From the NCBI GenBank assembly GCA_037957365.1, contig JARHVA010001922.1, positions 1,995,001 to 2,059,000 of the forward strand: 64,000 bases of DNA. The letters are read 5' to 3'. Below the pieces are notes generated by a model. The model saw nothing but the letters and a program-made list of their open reading frames with translations, was not told the DNA's origin and searched no databases. How positions within the stretch are numbered: position 1 is the stretch's first letter; every line of letters begins with the position of its first letter. The translations under genes and the position numbers were made by a program. Origin of the DNA: Torreya grandis. Its lineage: Eukaryota > Streptophyta > Pinopsida > Cupressales > Taxaceae. Positions 24,701 to 37,112 of this stretch are shown here, piece by piece.

Positions 24701-26500
24701 TAAATGACAACAATCAAGGTCACTCTGATATTCCCAATGCAACAACATCATATTAACTACAAAAATACAAACCCAATCCACCCTCAACTAGTTATACACC
24801 AGGCCAAAATCCTTCATATATCTTTATATATGGGGTACCTAATCACATTACATCAAATGTACCCCCATCCTATCAACCTCACACCCAATTACCATTAGAG
24901 GTTCTTTCTCTTACCCTTATCAAAATAATGTGGTAACCAACACACCACTACCCATCACTCCTCTTAACTACATGCCATCCAATACTTTACCCACTTATAA
25001 CCCACCCTTGCAAGCACTTGTTTGCCCACCCCATTCTAACTCCTTACCACCCCAATATCACATGTTCTCTAAATATACTTAGTTGGATAATTAATTTCTA
25101 GCATATTATTCTTTGCCTTTTTCACACACATATTTTCCCTTGATGACTTTGTGTTCACTTCTTATCCATCTCCCCAAAGCCTATCATAACACACCTTTTG
25201 TGGATTTCATCACCATGAGGATTTATGCAAAATACTTGAAGGAACTCCTTGATCACAACATACAGGGGGTTATCCTACCACATCCCTTCCCTGAACTCCC
25301 AAATATAAGGAGAAGGTAGATCCAAATGCACATGTTAAGTAATATTCCACTACCATTAGAGATATTCTACCTTAAGATGGGGTAGTGTCCAATATTTTTC
25401 CCAAAACTCTAGAAGGAATTACTTTAGATTAGTATAACCACTTCCCTGAGGCTTCCATCCATTCCTTTAACCAACTCATGGATAATTTTGTGAAAGAATT
25501 TGACATGAAAAAAATACTTTAAATTGGTATATGAGAGTTCTTACACATCAAATAAGAATGCAATGAGTCCACTACCTACTTTATTGTAAGGTGGTGACAA
25601 GTACTCTATCCTTTGCTAATGCTCCTCACATGGACTAAAGAAAGTTATGTGATTCTCATTACAATCCCTTAATAAAGAAACCATGGAGTATGTTCAAATT
25701 TTTACCTATAAGTCTTATGAAGAAGCTCTTGAAATCACACTTAGGATAGATCAAGTGACCATATATAATAGCTGTAGGATCTATGGATCCAATGGGTGAA
25801 TTGTCTCCCTTAACAAAAATATTGGTGTTTACCAAAAGAAATCCAATAACCAAGGCCCTAAAATTCTAAATCTAAACTACAATGCCATCACATATGGTAT
25901 GATGGACTAAACTAAAAATTCAAATGTTGTAAATAACAACCAAAACCAATCCATGAACAAAAACAACATCAACAATAACAATGGAGGTGTGAGAAACTAA
26001 AATTCTCTACCTAAAGTTCACATAGTGGATTTCAAATAACCACCACATCATGATAATCATTACCATAATCAATTTAAAAAACAATACCAAAATGTTGACC
26101 AAAATAAAAATCCATAATTTTAAAACCAATGCTTCAATGAAAATAACAATCAATAGAGGTTTGGTCAACAAAATCAAAACCAAAGGCATAGGGATTACAA
26201 TCCTAATGTATATTGTCTTTTTGATATTGTTTTTGGTTATGAAACTTGAGCATGTAGGGAGTAGAAAAAGTTTATCCAGTGACTTTCCAAAGACCAATGA
26301 CATATATTTATGGACATGTTCTTGGGAAATGTAAACACAAATCCCCAACCCTCTCCAATAAGTCTTATGGTGCCTTAAAACACCAAATTGCATATCGATC
26401 AAAACCTATTTCCCATTAGTTAACACCACAATATTCAAAATCAACCATAGGAAAACCTAGTCAACCAGCCCATGCCAATAGGAACTTGATGATGTCAAAG
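24700..26500 (+). pseudogene. Tat element gag relic
   Basis: Frameshifted gag. The first part is Pro/His/Asn-rich. The capsid core is legible at 25,270-25,510: HPFPELPN, then FFPKTLEGITLD-YNHFPEAS and IHSFNQLMDNFVKEF, matching LFPxTLxGPALxWYxxLPxxSIxSFxxLxxxFxxxF. A basic Asn/Lys-rich stretch follows (25,900-26,200), where nucleic-acid binding text is expected. There are many stops, so no product is possible. Confidence 0.6.
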
Positions 26501-26529
26501 ATTCCACCTCCACACCTAATAATCTCAAT

Positions 26530-27530
26530 GTGGCTCCCCAATTAAGACCTCATAGAAAGACTGAAAAGATAAGTATCATCGAGTTAAAAAAATATGAGGA
26601 TGAAAACATCATCACTCTTATGAGGGAGTATCAAAAAATGAATCCCCACACTATAAACATCTTGGAGATTGATGTTCAAAGTAACCTCAAACTCATGGAG
26701 AACTATGACCTTGTTACTAACATTACAAAGAAATTTTCAAATATATCCTTCGTGTATATCCTTAATAACTCTCCATCTCATTGCTTAAAATTAATTGACG
26801 GCTTAGGATTGGGTTATTTTTCTAGCATCACCCTCAAAAAACCCAAATAAACCATATGGACTTAGATATGTACCCACCTGGATAAGATTTGAGATATGTT
26901 GGCTATTTTTTTTATCTCAGGTGCCTACCCCTAAATGTCGAGATGGTCTTGTATTTATAAGTTTGTATTTATAATAACTATATAAAGAGAGGAATGGCTA
27001 ATGATGATGTTGTTGTCAATACAGTCCCCTTCTCATTTATCTAAAATCTTGGCTATCGAAAAACCAATTGTTTTATGACCATAAACACCCTACAAGACTA
27101 TGATAGCCTCAAGTATTTTTGATTAGGACCATTTTTATAGCTATTAATTATCATCCCAAAACCATCCTAACCTAATTTTATGTCATAGACAAGGACACTA
27201 ACTACAACGTGATCTTGAGAAGACCCTGGATCCATATGATGAATGTAATCCCTTTTATCCTCTTTCAAGGAATTAGATTCTTACACTTAAAAAAGGTCTT
27301 TATTGCCCAAGGTGATCCAAATCCATTTGATGTTCACCATGAAAATCTTGAGAAAATATCATGGCTTTGTATTGATTATCATTTTTCTAGTAATGATGTA
27401 GTGAAGCCCCCTCCACTAGCTAAAGACAAAGAGCCCATCACAACTACAACATGTGTTTTGAAATCAAGTTCTGAGAGTTCTAAAGTCTCACCAAGTGAAA
27501 ATCTTGAGGAAAAGGGCATAAGATAAACGA
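26530..27530 (+). pseudogene. Tat element protease region relic
   Basis: An open stretch 26,530-26,850 precedes the protease. The degraded active-site half is around 26,990-27,120 (NTVPFSFI-NLGY, usually xGxxVNxLPxxxxxxLGY). The C-terminal half is clear at 27,180-27,310: YNVILRRPWIHMMNVIPFIL, the Tat motif YNxLLGRPWIHxxxxVPSxL, followed by IRFLHLKKVFIAQGD. The tail (27,420-27,530) is Ser/Glu-rich. Confidence 0.7.
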
Positions 27531-27779
27531 GAAAATGGGTGAGGAAATACTTATACCAATACCAACCGTCTCAACCAAGTTTATGATTGAGATCATTAGT
27601 ATTGTGGAAGAAGATAAACCTATTACTCTCTCTTTTGACCCATGAAGATTAGGGACGCAAAACCATTTCAATTATTAAGACCTAGAAACACAAGAAGTGT
27701 TAGCTACTATACCTAACATTTATATGTCTAAGATTTTTTGAAACTAAGAGACAATCCTTGAATAACATAATGATTGTTC

Positions 27780-27977
27780 CTCTATAAGCAATCAATGGGC
27801 GTTCCATTATTATAAGGCAAAATGGCATTGGGGCACATGGGTGAGAGTTATCATAATTTACCCTTAGGGAAGGATCATGCCATTTGAGTTTAGGATTTTG
27901 AATGCAAAAATAATGGGGCAAAGTATGAAGCCTTATTTCTAGGTATGCTCTTTGCCAAAAGGCTAGGGGTTCAAAAA
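27780..27977 (+). pseudogene. Archaeal-type RNase H relic, part 1 (Tat element)
   Basis: After the protease, and before RT, the text VRVIIIYP-GRIMPFEFRI and, one frame over, AKYEALFLGMLFAKRLGVQ matches the additional RNase H of Tat elements (GAGVVxxxPxGxxxPYSFxL...AEYEALILGLxxAxxLGVxxL). This domain degrades RNA in RNA:DNA hybrids. It is cut at 27,977 by an LTR element and resumes at 36,677. Confidence 0.7.
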
Positions 27978-28281
27978 TGTTAGTAAATAGTTCAATGGAA
28001 GAATAAAACACATGGAAATATATTAGTCCTGTAAATGATGGAAATATTAAAAAATTAAATAAGAAGACCAATTTAACAATAGGATGAAGCCATAAAAGAT
28101 ATATTTATTATTCATCAATGGTCTGCCTTTTTCTCCTTCATACATTTCTTTTATAAACTTTTCAACTTGTAATTTCACCTTTCCTCTTACATGCCTCTGT
28201 GACTTCTCCTTCTTTACACATATATTTATTTTCTATTTACAAATAATGTCAATTAATGTAATTCCCTTTCCCTTGCTAACA
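27978..28281 (+). repeat. Element L 5' LTR
   Basis: 304 bp, with TTTTATAAACTTTTC (TATA-like) near 28,150. It shares TGGAAGAATAAAACAC, ATAAAAGATATATTTATTATTCATCAATGG and CTCCTTCATACAT with 36,373-36,676. Confidence 0.85.
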
Positions 28282-30240
28282 CTCACTCATATTAAAATAG
28301 GTGGCTCACCGCAAAACACACAGAGGCCCTAATAAATCAAGTTTTTATAATTTTATTTAATTACAATACATTAGAGGTCAGTTACCTAACTAGTCCTACA
28401 AAATCTCCTTAGTCTCTCTGCCAAAACTCTATGTTATTCTACTCTAACTATTTAAATAACCTTTAATACATTTTAATTTTAAAAAAATTCAATCAATTTT
28501 ACTTCATTCAGACATCTTACATCTTCCTTCATTTTTTGGCAAGAGTGAGACAAATATAAACATAAAGAAGAGATAAATCTACAAACTATACCACATTCAT
28601 ATTGAGATCTTGAGTGCAACATAGATAAAAAAGTAATGATGGATCCATTACAAAGAGTTACATGTGTTACATTGAAATTATGATTTTTAAATCACTTAAA
28701 ATGAACCACTTACTTAACCAACAGACTTTTGTAAGGATGGTTGGAAAATCATATTGCAAAAATGATGTTTCTTTGATGTAGATAAGTGTTCGATGGTGAT
28801 AGCTCACTATTGGCTGGTCCTCATATTCCATATTACCCTCACTTGTACCTCAATACAACTATTAATACTTGGATATTTGTATCACAAATTTCATCCTATG
28901 TTTTACCAAACAATTCTCTATTCAACTACATTTCCTTCTTGCTCCTTCCAAAAGATCATATGATACAAAAAAACTTAATTGTAATTTGTATGTATGACCT
29001 ACCTAATCCTCCACCTGTACATGCATCGATGGTGTAGTTAAGACCATACTTGGAATCACCTTCATGTTGTCACTCCTCTCTCACCTCAAATCCCTATAGC
29101 CAAATATTCTCACTTGACAAATAAATCATCTCAGATAGGGCATGTTCACTTTTCATGCCTTCCACGATAGGAACATTTGTGGTAGAAATAGAAATAGAAA
29201 TAAAAGTTTGTGAGAACATTTACATATAAATTATAATACATACATCCATGGCTTCCTTGTCTATAAGTAAGATATTGTATTTGGTCCCTTCAATAGAGGA
29301 CTCCACATCTAAATAACTTTCATACTAGGCCATGTGTAAATGCAACTTGCAAGCTCAGCTTCATGAGAAACAACATGTCCACAAATTTGTAAAAATATTA
29401 AAAATTGGATTTAAAATGATCATATTTTTATCATGGCATAATCTAATTGTATTTTCTTCATTTCCAGACAATGTCCCTTTACTACCTTATTTACCATTAA
29501 TGCAAGCAAGAACAAATGAAATGACAATGGTTACAAGTAAAATTCTTACCAAAGAGTCATTAAATTATTCCATAACAATATGTAAAATTGATGGCCATAG
29601 ATATTTTTCTATCTCATTTCACCCATATTTTCCCCTCTGTCTCTCAATGGATTAACTACTCAAACTTGTATGCCAAATTTGATGTCAATAACCCACTACT
29701 AAAACCAATCATTCTTTTCAAATAATAACCCAGTTTAATTTTAGAATTGGGCTCGCAAGAACATAATGCACTGGTAGTCTATCTCCATCTCTTCATCATG
29801 ATGCTAATATATTTTTGTTCAAAACTATCATGATACCAAAAATAGAAAAAATTGAAAGGAATTATAAATATGATTTTTTTATATTAGAAATCCAACTATC
29901 TTCTCAAAACACAAAAGTTTTTCAATGGTCAGAGGTAATAAATTTGCATGATTCTATCTTCCACCCATGTAGCTATATCCATATGCTATATTGCCTTACA
30001 ATCCAAAAATATGTGTAGGCTCTTGTACAAAAGATATGATGTTTTGAGCAGACTAAGGAGCCATCACTATAAAGTGGTAGTCAAATGTAAAACATAGGAG
30101 GATCTTGTAAAATTAACAATAAAATGCTCAAGACTATTGGAGAAAAACATATCTCTATCAAAATAACTCACATCAAATGTGTAATTCGATAAGTATATCA
30201 TCACAGTGTGTGCCTAGGAACTCATTTCCCCCCATTATTT
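28282..30240 (+). other. Element L interior, nothing recognised
   Basis: No match to the usual tRNA-Met primer site after the LTR. Short open frames (28,786-29,037; 29,332-29,655; 29,815-30,018) have no motif I can name and normal chance composition. Confidence 0.4.
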
Positions 30241-31003
30241 TGCATGTTTGAATCCTACTATAATATATTTTTTGTGATTGAAAATCACTTTTCTATTAAT
30301 TTAAAATAAAAACTAATAGTACAATACTAGTCATACAAAAAATGGGTGAAAAAATCACACCCTGAATACCAGATTGAGCTATAAAAAGCCATGGGAAAAA
30401 CCAAAGCCCAAAATAAGTGGCCATACATGGTCGATAACCACATTTAAATTAAATCAAGTGCATATCAACTAAAAAAAGATAATATAACATCAAAAATATC
30501 AAGGAATAAACTAAGCATCAACTAAAAACATGGCAACTAGAGGATGAGGTGGAGGGTCCAGAGGCTTCCCTCCTCAGTCATCTTGAGTTGGGGGATCTTC
30601 ATCGACAAAGAGGGGGTCCCAACCCTAAAACTATTGGTTAGTGTAAACATCATTGTACAAACCCTAGTTGTAAGGAGAGATCACTAACTCTAGATGTAGG
30701 AACTTATCCTACTAAGGGGGTCTCCACCCCCACAACCAATGTCTCTACCTATGTCAAATCCTATCTAAGGAGATAGGCAGTGAGAGTGAGGAGAGAAGTT
30801 CCTCCAACTTCAAGACCTTTATCTACGAGAGTGATGACACTTCCCCTACACCCACATCCCTTAAGAGGAGAGTGGTGAGGTGAGGGATTAGGGTGAGGTG
30901 AGGGATAAGGTGGTTCACTACTAACTGCATAAGGAACATTCCCTTAGTGGTCTATTAGAACTTATAGATGATGAATCTCTAGTTAAACCTTTCCTATTTA
31001 ACT

Positions 31004-34000
31004 CTAAATTTGGAGGGTAATGTTAGCAACCATAATAAATTTGTTAGTTACATAATTTTTTTCCATAATTTTATTATTAAAATATGCTTGATTTCTAGAT
31101 TTCCAAATCTGAAATAAAATATCAGTATGAAAAACCTCCCAAAATCCATTGTATCTTGGAGGTAAAAAGGTAGAGTCCCCTAAGAGAGCCATTTTCTAAG
31201 TGAACATCTTAGGCCTAAAGGGTTTGAATAGGGTACGAATCCATCTCCAGGTTGACTAAGCATGTGGGCAAAACCAGAAGAGGTGCTTGATGGTTTCTAG
31301 GTGTTGATAGGCTAGGTAAGTGGGATTAAGAACCTCTATGTGCTTGAGATGATTTACTATGGGCAAACCCTGGTAGAGAATACACCAAAGGAAGTGAGCC
31401 TTTTTGGGTTCAATAGAAGCTACCCAAATGTAATCAAACCTCCTGGCCCAAACCTAATAAAGGGATTAGAGAGACCATCGATGATTAAGTGCCTTTATGT
31501 CAATGTGTTGAGGGGATAATAAATTGTATCTAGATGAAGAGAATAATGGTGGAATGGCATGGGTGTAGGCCAAGAACAGTCCTTCCACCATGACATGAGA
31601 GAGGGAACTTTGATTTTGTGTAAGTACTCATCATGTACGAAACTCTAAATTTTAACAATAGATTATGCATCTTCAATGTTAAGTTGAAATTTGGCATTTA
31701 GCATAGAGCAAGGAAGAGAATCCTTAGAGACCTTATAGAAAAGATCACCAATCATGAGAATTCCCTTAATATTTTGATTTAGGAGACCATGGAAAAGGGG
31801 ACATTATGAAATCTAGTTGAAGAGACCACCATAATGATTGAGAGTTTAGAGAAAGACTACTTTTAAACCCCTTCCCCACCTAAATAAGGTGAGGTTTGAG
31901 ATTTTCCCAGGCTTTCTAGATACTCTGCATGACAAATGTTTCCCCTACTTCGATAGACATTGGTAAAATAAGCACAATGTGAAAGCTTATGCCTTGCCAA
32001 GCTTTTCTATCAAGAGGGCATCCTTGAGAAATGAAGTGCCAGAGTAAAATTTTCCATGCCATTAGATTCTTTAGGGTGGGGATAGATGGCCCAAGAGACT
32101 CAATAAAAGCCTTGGTGGCCTTTAGAATTAGCCCATAAAAAATCTCTTAGTAGCTTCTCAAGCTTCACATAGGAGGCATTTGAAGGTGCCCAATAATAAG
32201 AGTGGTATACATGAGTAGAAGTGAACACCTTAGAATAAATATGGAATTTACTAGCCAATGTCAAAGGCTTAATGATCTAGAAAGAGATTTTTTTATCCAC
32301 TCTTTAGATCATATAGGACCAAAAATCTGTAGGAGAGGCTCTGAAAGCAAAAGGAATGCCTAAAAATTTAAATTGGACCCCTAGAAAGATCCATTGCCAC
32401 ATATATACCTCTAGCCAAAGAGGTTTGGGTGATAAATATTGGTGATAGCACAGGGTCTTATGCCAGTAGATAGATGACATAGAGGCAAGGCAAAAAAATA
32501 TCTAAACATTCTATGAAATTCTAGACAGAGATTTCATCCTCTTGTAGGGTGAGAAAGGAGTCATTAGTAAGGTCCTCATTGATTAATTAGTGGTCAAAAT
32601 TAGGTAGAGATATCCCTTTGATCATCCCTTTGGAAGCATAATTGTCCAAAATATAGTTAAAACCTTCTACAACCAACACATAAAGTGAAGGGACTAGGGG
32701 GAATCCTTATTTGATGGACTTGTGAAGCTCAAAAGGTTGAGATTGAGAGCCATTGATAGTGATGCAAGCCCCAATATCCTAAAAAAGCATATTGATAGTA
32801 TGAACAAACTTAGGGCCAAACCCTAATGGTTGTAACATGACAATAATAATTGGCCATTCAATATGGTAATAAGCTTTCTCAAATTCAATCTTGTTAAACA
32901 AGGCCTACTGATTGGAGATTATAGCCCATTCTATACCCTCCCAAACAATAATAACATTGTCTAGAATATATCAATGCTGAATGAACCTAGTTTTCTCACT
33001 TCACAGAATTAAGGGAAGTAAGTGATTAATTTTGAGAGCTAAAGCTTTGGATATGATTTTGTATGACACATTCAATAAATTAATGGGTCTCCAGTTGGTA
33101 ATCACCTCAGGATCCCCTACTTTTGGGATGAATTTGATGTTTCCTTGATTGATGAGGTGACTTAAGGAATTGGTCAAGACTGCTTAAAAATAAAATTTAT
33201 GGAGATCAAGTCCAATCGTGTCCCATAGGGTTTGATAGAATACATAGGGAAAGCTATCAATACTTGAGGCTTTATCAGAGGCCATTTTAAATGACAACTT
33301 CCTTAAGTTCATTAACACTAAGAGGTCTATCACATGCAACTCTTTGAGCTTCTGAGAGCTTATAGGGGACCACATCAAGGCATTGTGAAAGGGAAACCTC
33401 ATGAGTAGGAACTAAAGTTGCACATTAAAGACACCATGGTAGTGTTGGATAAAGGGTTGGAGGATGTTTGGAATCCTAGTAAGCCTAACTAAAATACTTC
33501 TAATGGCTTTGATTTTATCCACAACTTGCCTTGATAGAAGGAGAGCAAAAAATTCCTTAGTCACTTTGTCTCCTTCCTTCAACCAATGCATCTTTGTTTA
33601 GAGTTTTGTTCCTTTAGCCTTGTAAGCTTATATAACTTAGATTTTGTGCCTCTTCATGGCAACATGAGTATACAAATGAGATTTTAAAGGTGAAACTTCT
33701 AACTCCTATGAAATCATAAAGTATTCATAGTTTATAACATTCTGAATGCATTACCTAAATATAGTAGCTTATTTGCCATAAATTTTTAGGAGGGTAGTGG
33801 TGAAGGTTATAGTGCTAGACCACCACTTAATCCAAATAGTGTCCCCTATGGGCCTAAGGTCCAAATTACAAATCCTAGTGATATGATCCATAGTCCTCTC
33901 ATGCTTGAGGTGGGCAGTGTTGAGGTAGAACTGGGAACTCTTGGGTTTCACCTAACAAGAAGTTCAATGTATGTGAAAGTAGATGGGGTGGTGGTTAGAA

Positions 34001-34800
34001 AATAAAGTATCTAAAATGATAGCCATAGGTCATCCATTGATGGTAGTGAAGAAGAAAAGGTCTTTCTCAATCAAGAGGGCATGATTAGGGCATTTGAGGA
34101 CCTGATCTTCACCTTGATAGAACTTAGATCAAGTGAACCATGAGGAGTTAGAATCACCTCATCTATGATGATTTAGGTTGAAGACCCCAAGTTGATTTTA
34201 TAGGTATAACCAAGATTCCAATTATCCTTCAAACCATCTCATGGGAAGGTGAACTTCCTTATCTTCCATAAATTTAATCATGTTAAAGTCACCACATCCA
34301 ATGCACATTTGGGAGGGAATTAATTAACCATATCTAGATTAGGGTGCACTCCACAACATCATTAGATGCATAGATATTGATAAGGTCAATGATGCAATTA
34401 TCAAAGTCAAAAAGGGTCTATAACACATAATGGGTGGGTTTAAAACCCTAAAAAATGTTATTTTTAGCTAATTTGGGTGCCAACAGGCTGACAAATCCCC
34501 TAGGCCAAACTCATGATAGGTGGTTGGGTAGATGGCCCTATGACAAATAGTGTGAGTTAAAGAATGAAGAAAAAAGTAGTGTGACCATATACTTATGAGT
34601 CAAATCAGTGAGTCTTCAAACATTCCAAGGATAAACTATCATTGGGAAACATCTAAATTCATATCATTTCCCTCAGAGAGGTCTGAGAGGGCTACAAAAT
34701 AATTGAAAGTTGAGCCTGAAAGGAAAAATCTCCTATCTTGAAGGGTTACCTTTTAGGTGGCACGTAATCCTCATATATGAGTGATGTATGATATCCTTAC
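31004..34800 (-). pseudogene. LINE ORF2 relic: endonuclease, RT, zf-RVT
   Basis: The endonuclease is legible at about 34,300-33,950: GDFNMI, then LGVFNLNHH and SNHHPIYF (usually SDHxPI). RT follows from 33,330: MASDKASSIDSFPYVFYQTL, GDPEVITNWRPINLLNVSYK, IISKALALKI, FNKIEFEKAYYHIEW and LFXDIGACITINGS. The active site usually reading FADD is LINEDLTND. The C-terminus has ETIKHLFWFCPHA-STWRW (zf-RVT, about 31,290) and DILFQIWKSRNQAYF. It would nick the target and copy the RNA; now dead. Confidence 0.85.
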
Positions 34801-34835
34801 AATTTAGGGTTATAAGCCCCATATCTAAATTTGAA

Positions 34836-35894
34836 TCATTTACCCTTGAAAGGGGTTGTGATGAAGGAGCCAGGAAGATGGGCAATGTAAGCAACCACTT
34901 GTGGCAACTCGGAGATGGGAGGTGGGAGTTGAACTTGAGGTAGTGTTAGGGATTTGAAAGAAGGTGCTAAGGAACTTGGACCTCCTAAGGGATGGGATAC
35001 AACTAGATGAAGTCTGTTATTACCACACATAACATTATTCTTCCTATTGGACACCATGTTCCACCCATCAGAGGATGGAGGTTTTGTCTCATACCCACTT
35101 TTGTCTTGAGTGACCGTAGGGGTGGGGACCATTAGGGGACATTCCCTAATCATGTGGTCTAAATCTTGACACTTGAAACAAGTTTATAGAAGGTTAATGT
35201 AGAGGACATGCTGAGAGAAATAGTTGTTACCAACTTGAATGTTAATGGATTTTTTTAGATCCTTGGCTAGGTCAATTTCAACACAAACCCTTCTCTATGG
35301 TTGAGCTACATAAAAATTTGGATGCTCATGGTAGATGAATTAGCCTAAATGCTTGATAAGCTAGTTGACAAAATTCCATAGAGGCAAAGGTAAGCCTAGA
35401 AACTCTACCCAAATTGGGATTTTAAGCTTCACTTATTTAGAGACTTGAAAGTCTTTAGTCTAATGGGAAAAAACAACCAGGGTATTATGAATGAACCAAG
35501 GGCCATGTTTAATAATGTATCTACAACATTTGGGGTTTGTGAAATAAATCAAGAATAAACCCTTAGTAAGGTTTTGAACTCCTTTCATTTTCACCCCATG
35601 GCATTGCCAATGGTTATGAACCCATTGCTTTATAAGGATCTCCAGAGGGAATTGACCCACAAAATAAGAAATAAGGGTAAAATTTTCAAAATAATTACAA
35701 GCTTCATCAAACTATAGAAGGTCTATAACCACATCTTGAAGAAGAGTCTCAGAGTCAAAATTCTCAGAGTCAGATTAAATACCTCATGGTAAAATTTTAG
35801 GATAAAATTTTGAGCTTATTTTGGTGCCATGGCTACTCTGGATCCCACTAGTGGTACCTACATTAAATGATGTAGGAAGATTAGCAAAGGACAT
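34836..35894 (-). pseudogene. LINE ORF1 relic (DUF4283 and CCHC knuckle)
   Basis: About 350 codons with stops. It starts MSFANLPTSFN. The DUF4283-like core contains KGLFLIYFTNPKCCRYIIKH and GPWF, then PLPLWNFVN and RRVCVEIDLAKDLKKSI. The CCHC knuckle is TCFKCQDLDHMIRECP (about 35,180-35,145). The last part is open for 105 codons (35,153-34,836), Pro/Ser-rich. Such ORF1 proteins bind the LINE RNA. Confidence 0.82.
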
Positions 35895-36372
35895 TTAATA
35901 TAGGGGATGGTGACTAATTACCTAAGGGTCAGAAGGGTATCCTATACTATCAATAAATCCTACCTAGATTAGATAGATTAGTAGTGTGATGAGAGGCAGG
36001 GGAAACCCTAAAAGCTCACTAAACATAAGTGTTATATACTCTCCTCTCTCCTCCATCATCTCTTTTCCATTTTACAACATAAATTTTGGCTCTATTTATA
36101 ATAAAATAAACCCAACTGAGGTTTATGAGAATGAAAAAATTATCCACTAGAAACTCGTTGGAGGCAAAAGTCATTGAAACTCTTGATGACCAAACACCAA
36201 AACTAAATATTAAAGCCTCTTTGAATTCAAAAAAACATATGGATATTACAAATTATATGGAGAAAAAAATCTAAAGGGATTAGTGGGATTCAAAACCTCA
36301 ACCTTAAGCTACAAAGATCGTGAGCAAACCATAATGTGGGAGACCCAAGCTTTTGAACAACAACCACACCAT

Positions 36373-36676
36373 TGTTGGCAAATAGTTTAGTGGAAGAATA
36401 AAACACTTGGAAAGCTATTAATAATGAAAATGACATAAATAATGAATAATTAAATAAGAATACCAATTTATCATTGAGATGAATCCATAAAAGATATATT
36501 TATTATTCATCAATGGCCTGCCTTCTTCTCCTTCATACATTGCTTTTATAAACTTTTCAACTTCTTATTTGTCCTTTCCTCTTACATGCCTCTTTTACTT
36601 CTCCTTCTTGACACATATATTAATTTTTTATTTGATAATAATTTCAATGAATGAAATTATCTTTCCCTTGATAAAA
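36373..36676 (+). repeat. Element L 3' LTR
   Basis: 304 bp, same length as the 5' LTR with scattered differences. The preceding 36,101-36,372 has no obvious polypurine tract, odd for an LTR retrotransposon. Confidence 0.85.
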
Positions 36677-36960
36677 AACCTTAGAATTCAAGATAACTCA
36701 TAATTGGTAACCAATCAATTCTCAAAGTTTTAACATACCAAGATGTCATACGTGAAGTTTCCAAATAATTTGATTTGATTTCTATAGATGTTTTGCCTAG
36801 AGATGATTATCAACTTGTTGATTCCATGGCCTCTTCCTCATCTCATTTTTTCCCTCATTAGGTAATACCATAATTTGAATTTGTAGTATCTATAAGACTT
36901 GATCCCTTTGTTCAGAAGATGTCGAATGATCAAACCATTGCCCATGTTGAAGGGAAATTT
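36677..36960 (+). pseudogene. Archaeal-type RNase H relic, part 2 (Tat element)
   Basis: Resumes the domain cut at 27,977: LRIQDNS-LVTNQ (family LxIxGDSQLVxNQ, with the catalytic Asp shifted/decayed and Gln as TAA), then FDLISIDVLPRDDYQLVDSM (family FxxxxIxxVPRxxNxLADxL) and SIRLDPFVQKM. Separation of the two halves by exactly element L shows that L is younger than the Tat element. Confidence 0.68.
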
Positions 36961-37112
36961 AGTCATCTCATCCTAGAATTTATATAAAACTATGAGGTGA
37001 TCTTAGAATTTCTATGAACATATGATCACCTCCCATAATAACACCATGAGAGGGGTTTTCCCTCACATTTTACCCCTCATCTCACCTCAAATCAAATTAT
37101 TATGACTCATAT

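Larger units (their letters stand above)
30250..36100 (-). mobile_element. Near full-length plant L1-type LINE (minus strand)
   Basis: About 5.8 kb with ORF1 (35,894 to 34,836), endonuclease, reverse transcriptase and C-terminal zf-RVT region in order, followed by an AT-rich 3' end near 30,270 (minus-strand text TTAATAGAAAAGTGATTTTC). A TATA/CT-type 5' leader (36,050-35,895) is present. It is inactive: many stops and a lost RT active site. I could not fix its target duplication. Confidence 0.85.
27978..36676 (+). mobile_element. LTR element L inside the Tat RNase H, carrying a LINE
   Basis: 8,699 bp bounded by two 304-bp direct repeats. The 5' repeat starts TGTTAG and ends CTAACA (perfect inverted ends); the 3' copy starts TGTTGG and ends ATAAAA. 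The host RNase H reading frame continues across it (GVQ, then LRIQDNS-LVTNQ). The target duplication is probably AAAAA and is blurred by the A-run at the right end. Its own interior (28,282-30,240 and 36,101-36,372) has no recognised gag or pol; a minus-strand LINE fills the rest. It is likely a non-autonomous element, class unknown. Confidence 0.72.

Noticed and set aside
28786..29037. Possible gene inside element L
   Set aside because: 83 codons, no motif, no support from neighbours or from a second copy in the window.
30250..36100. LINE as the native interior of element L
   Set aside because: It is on the opposite strand, has its own ORF1-ORF2 order and 3' end, and such LINEs are not LTR-borne; nesting is the simpler reading, though its target duplication was not found.
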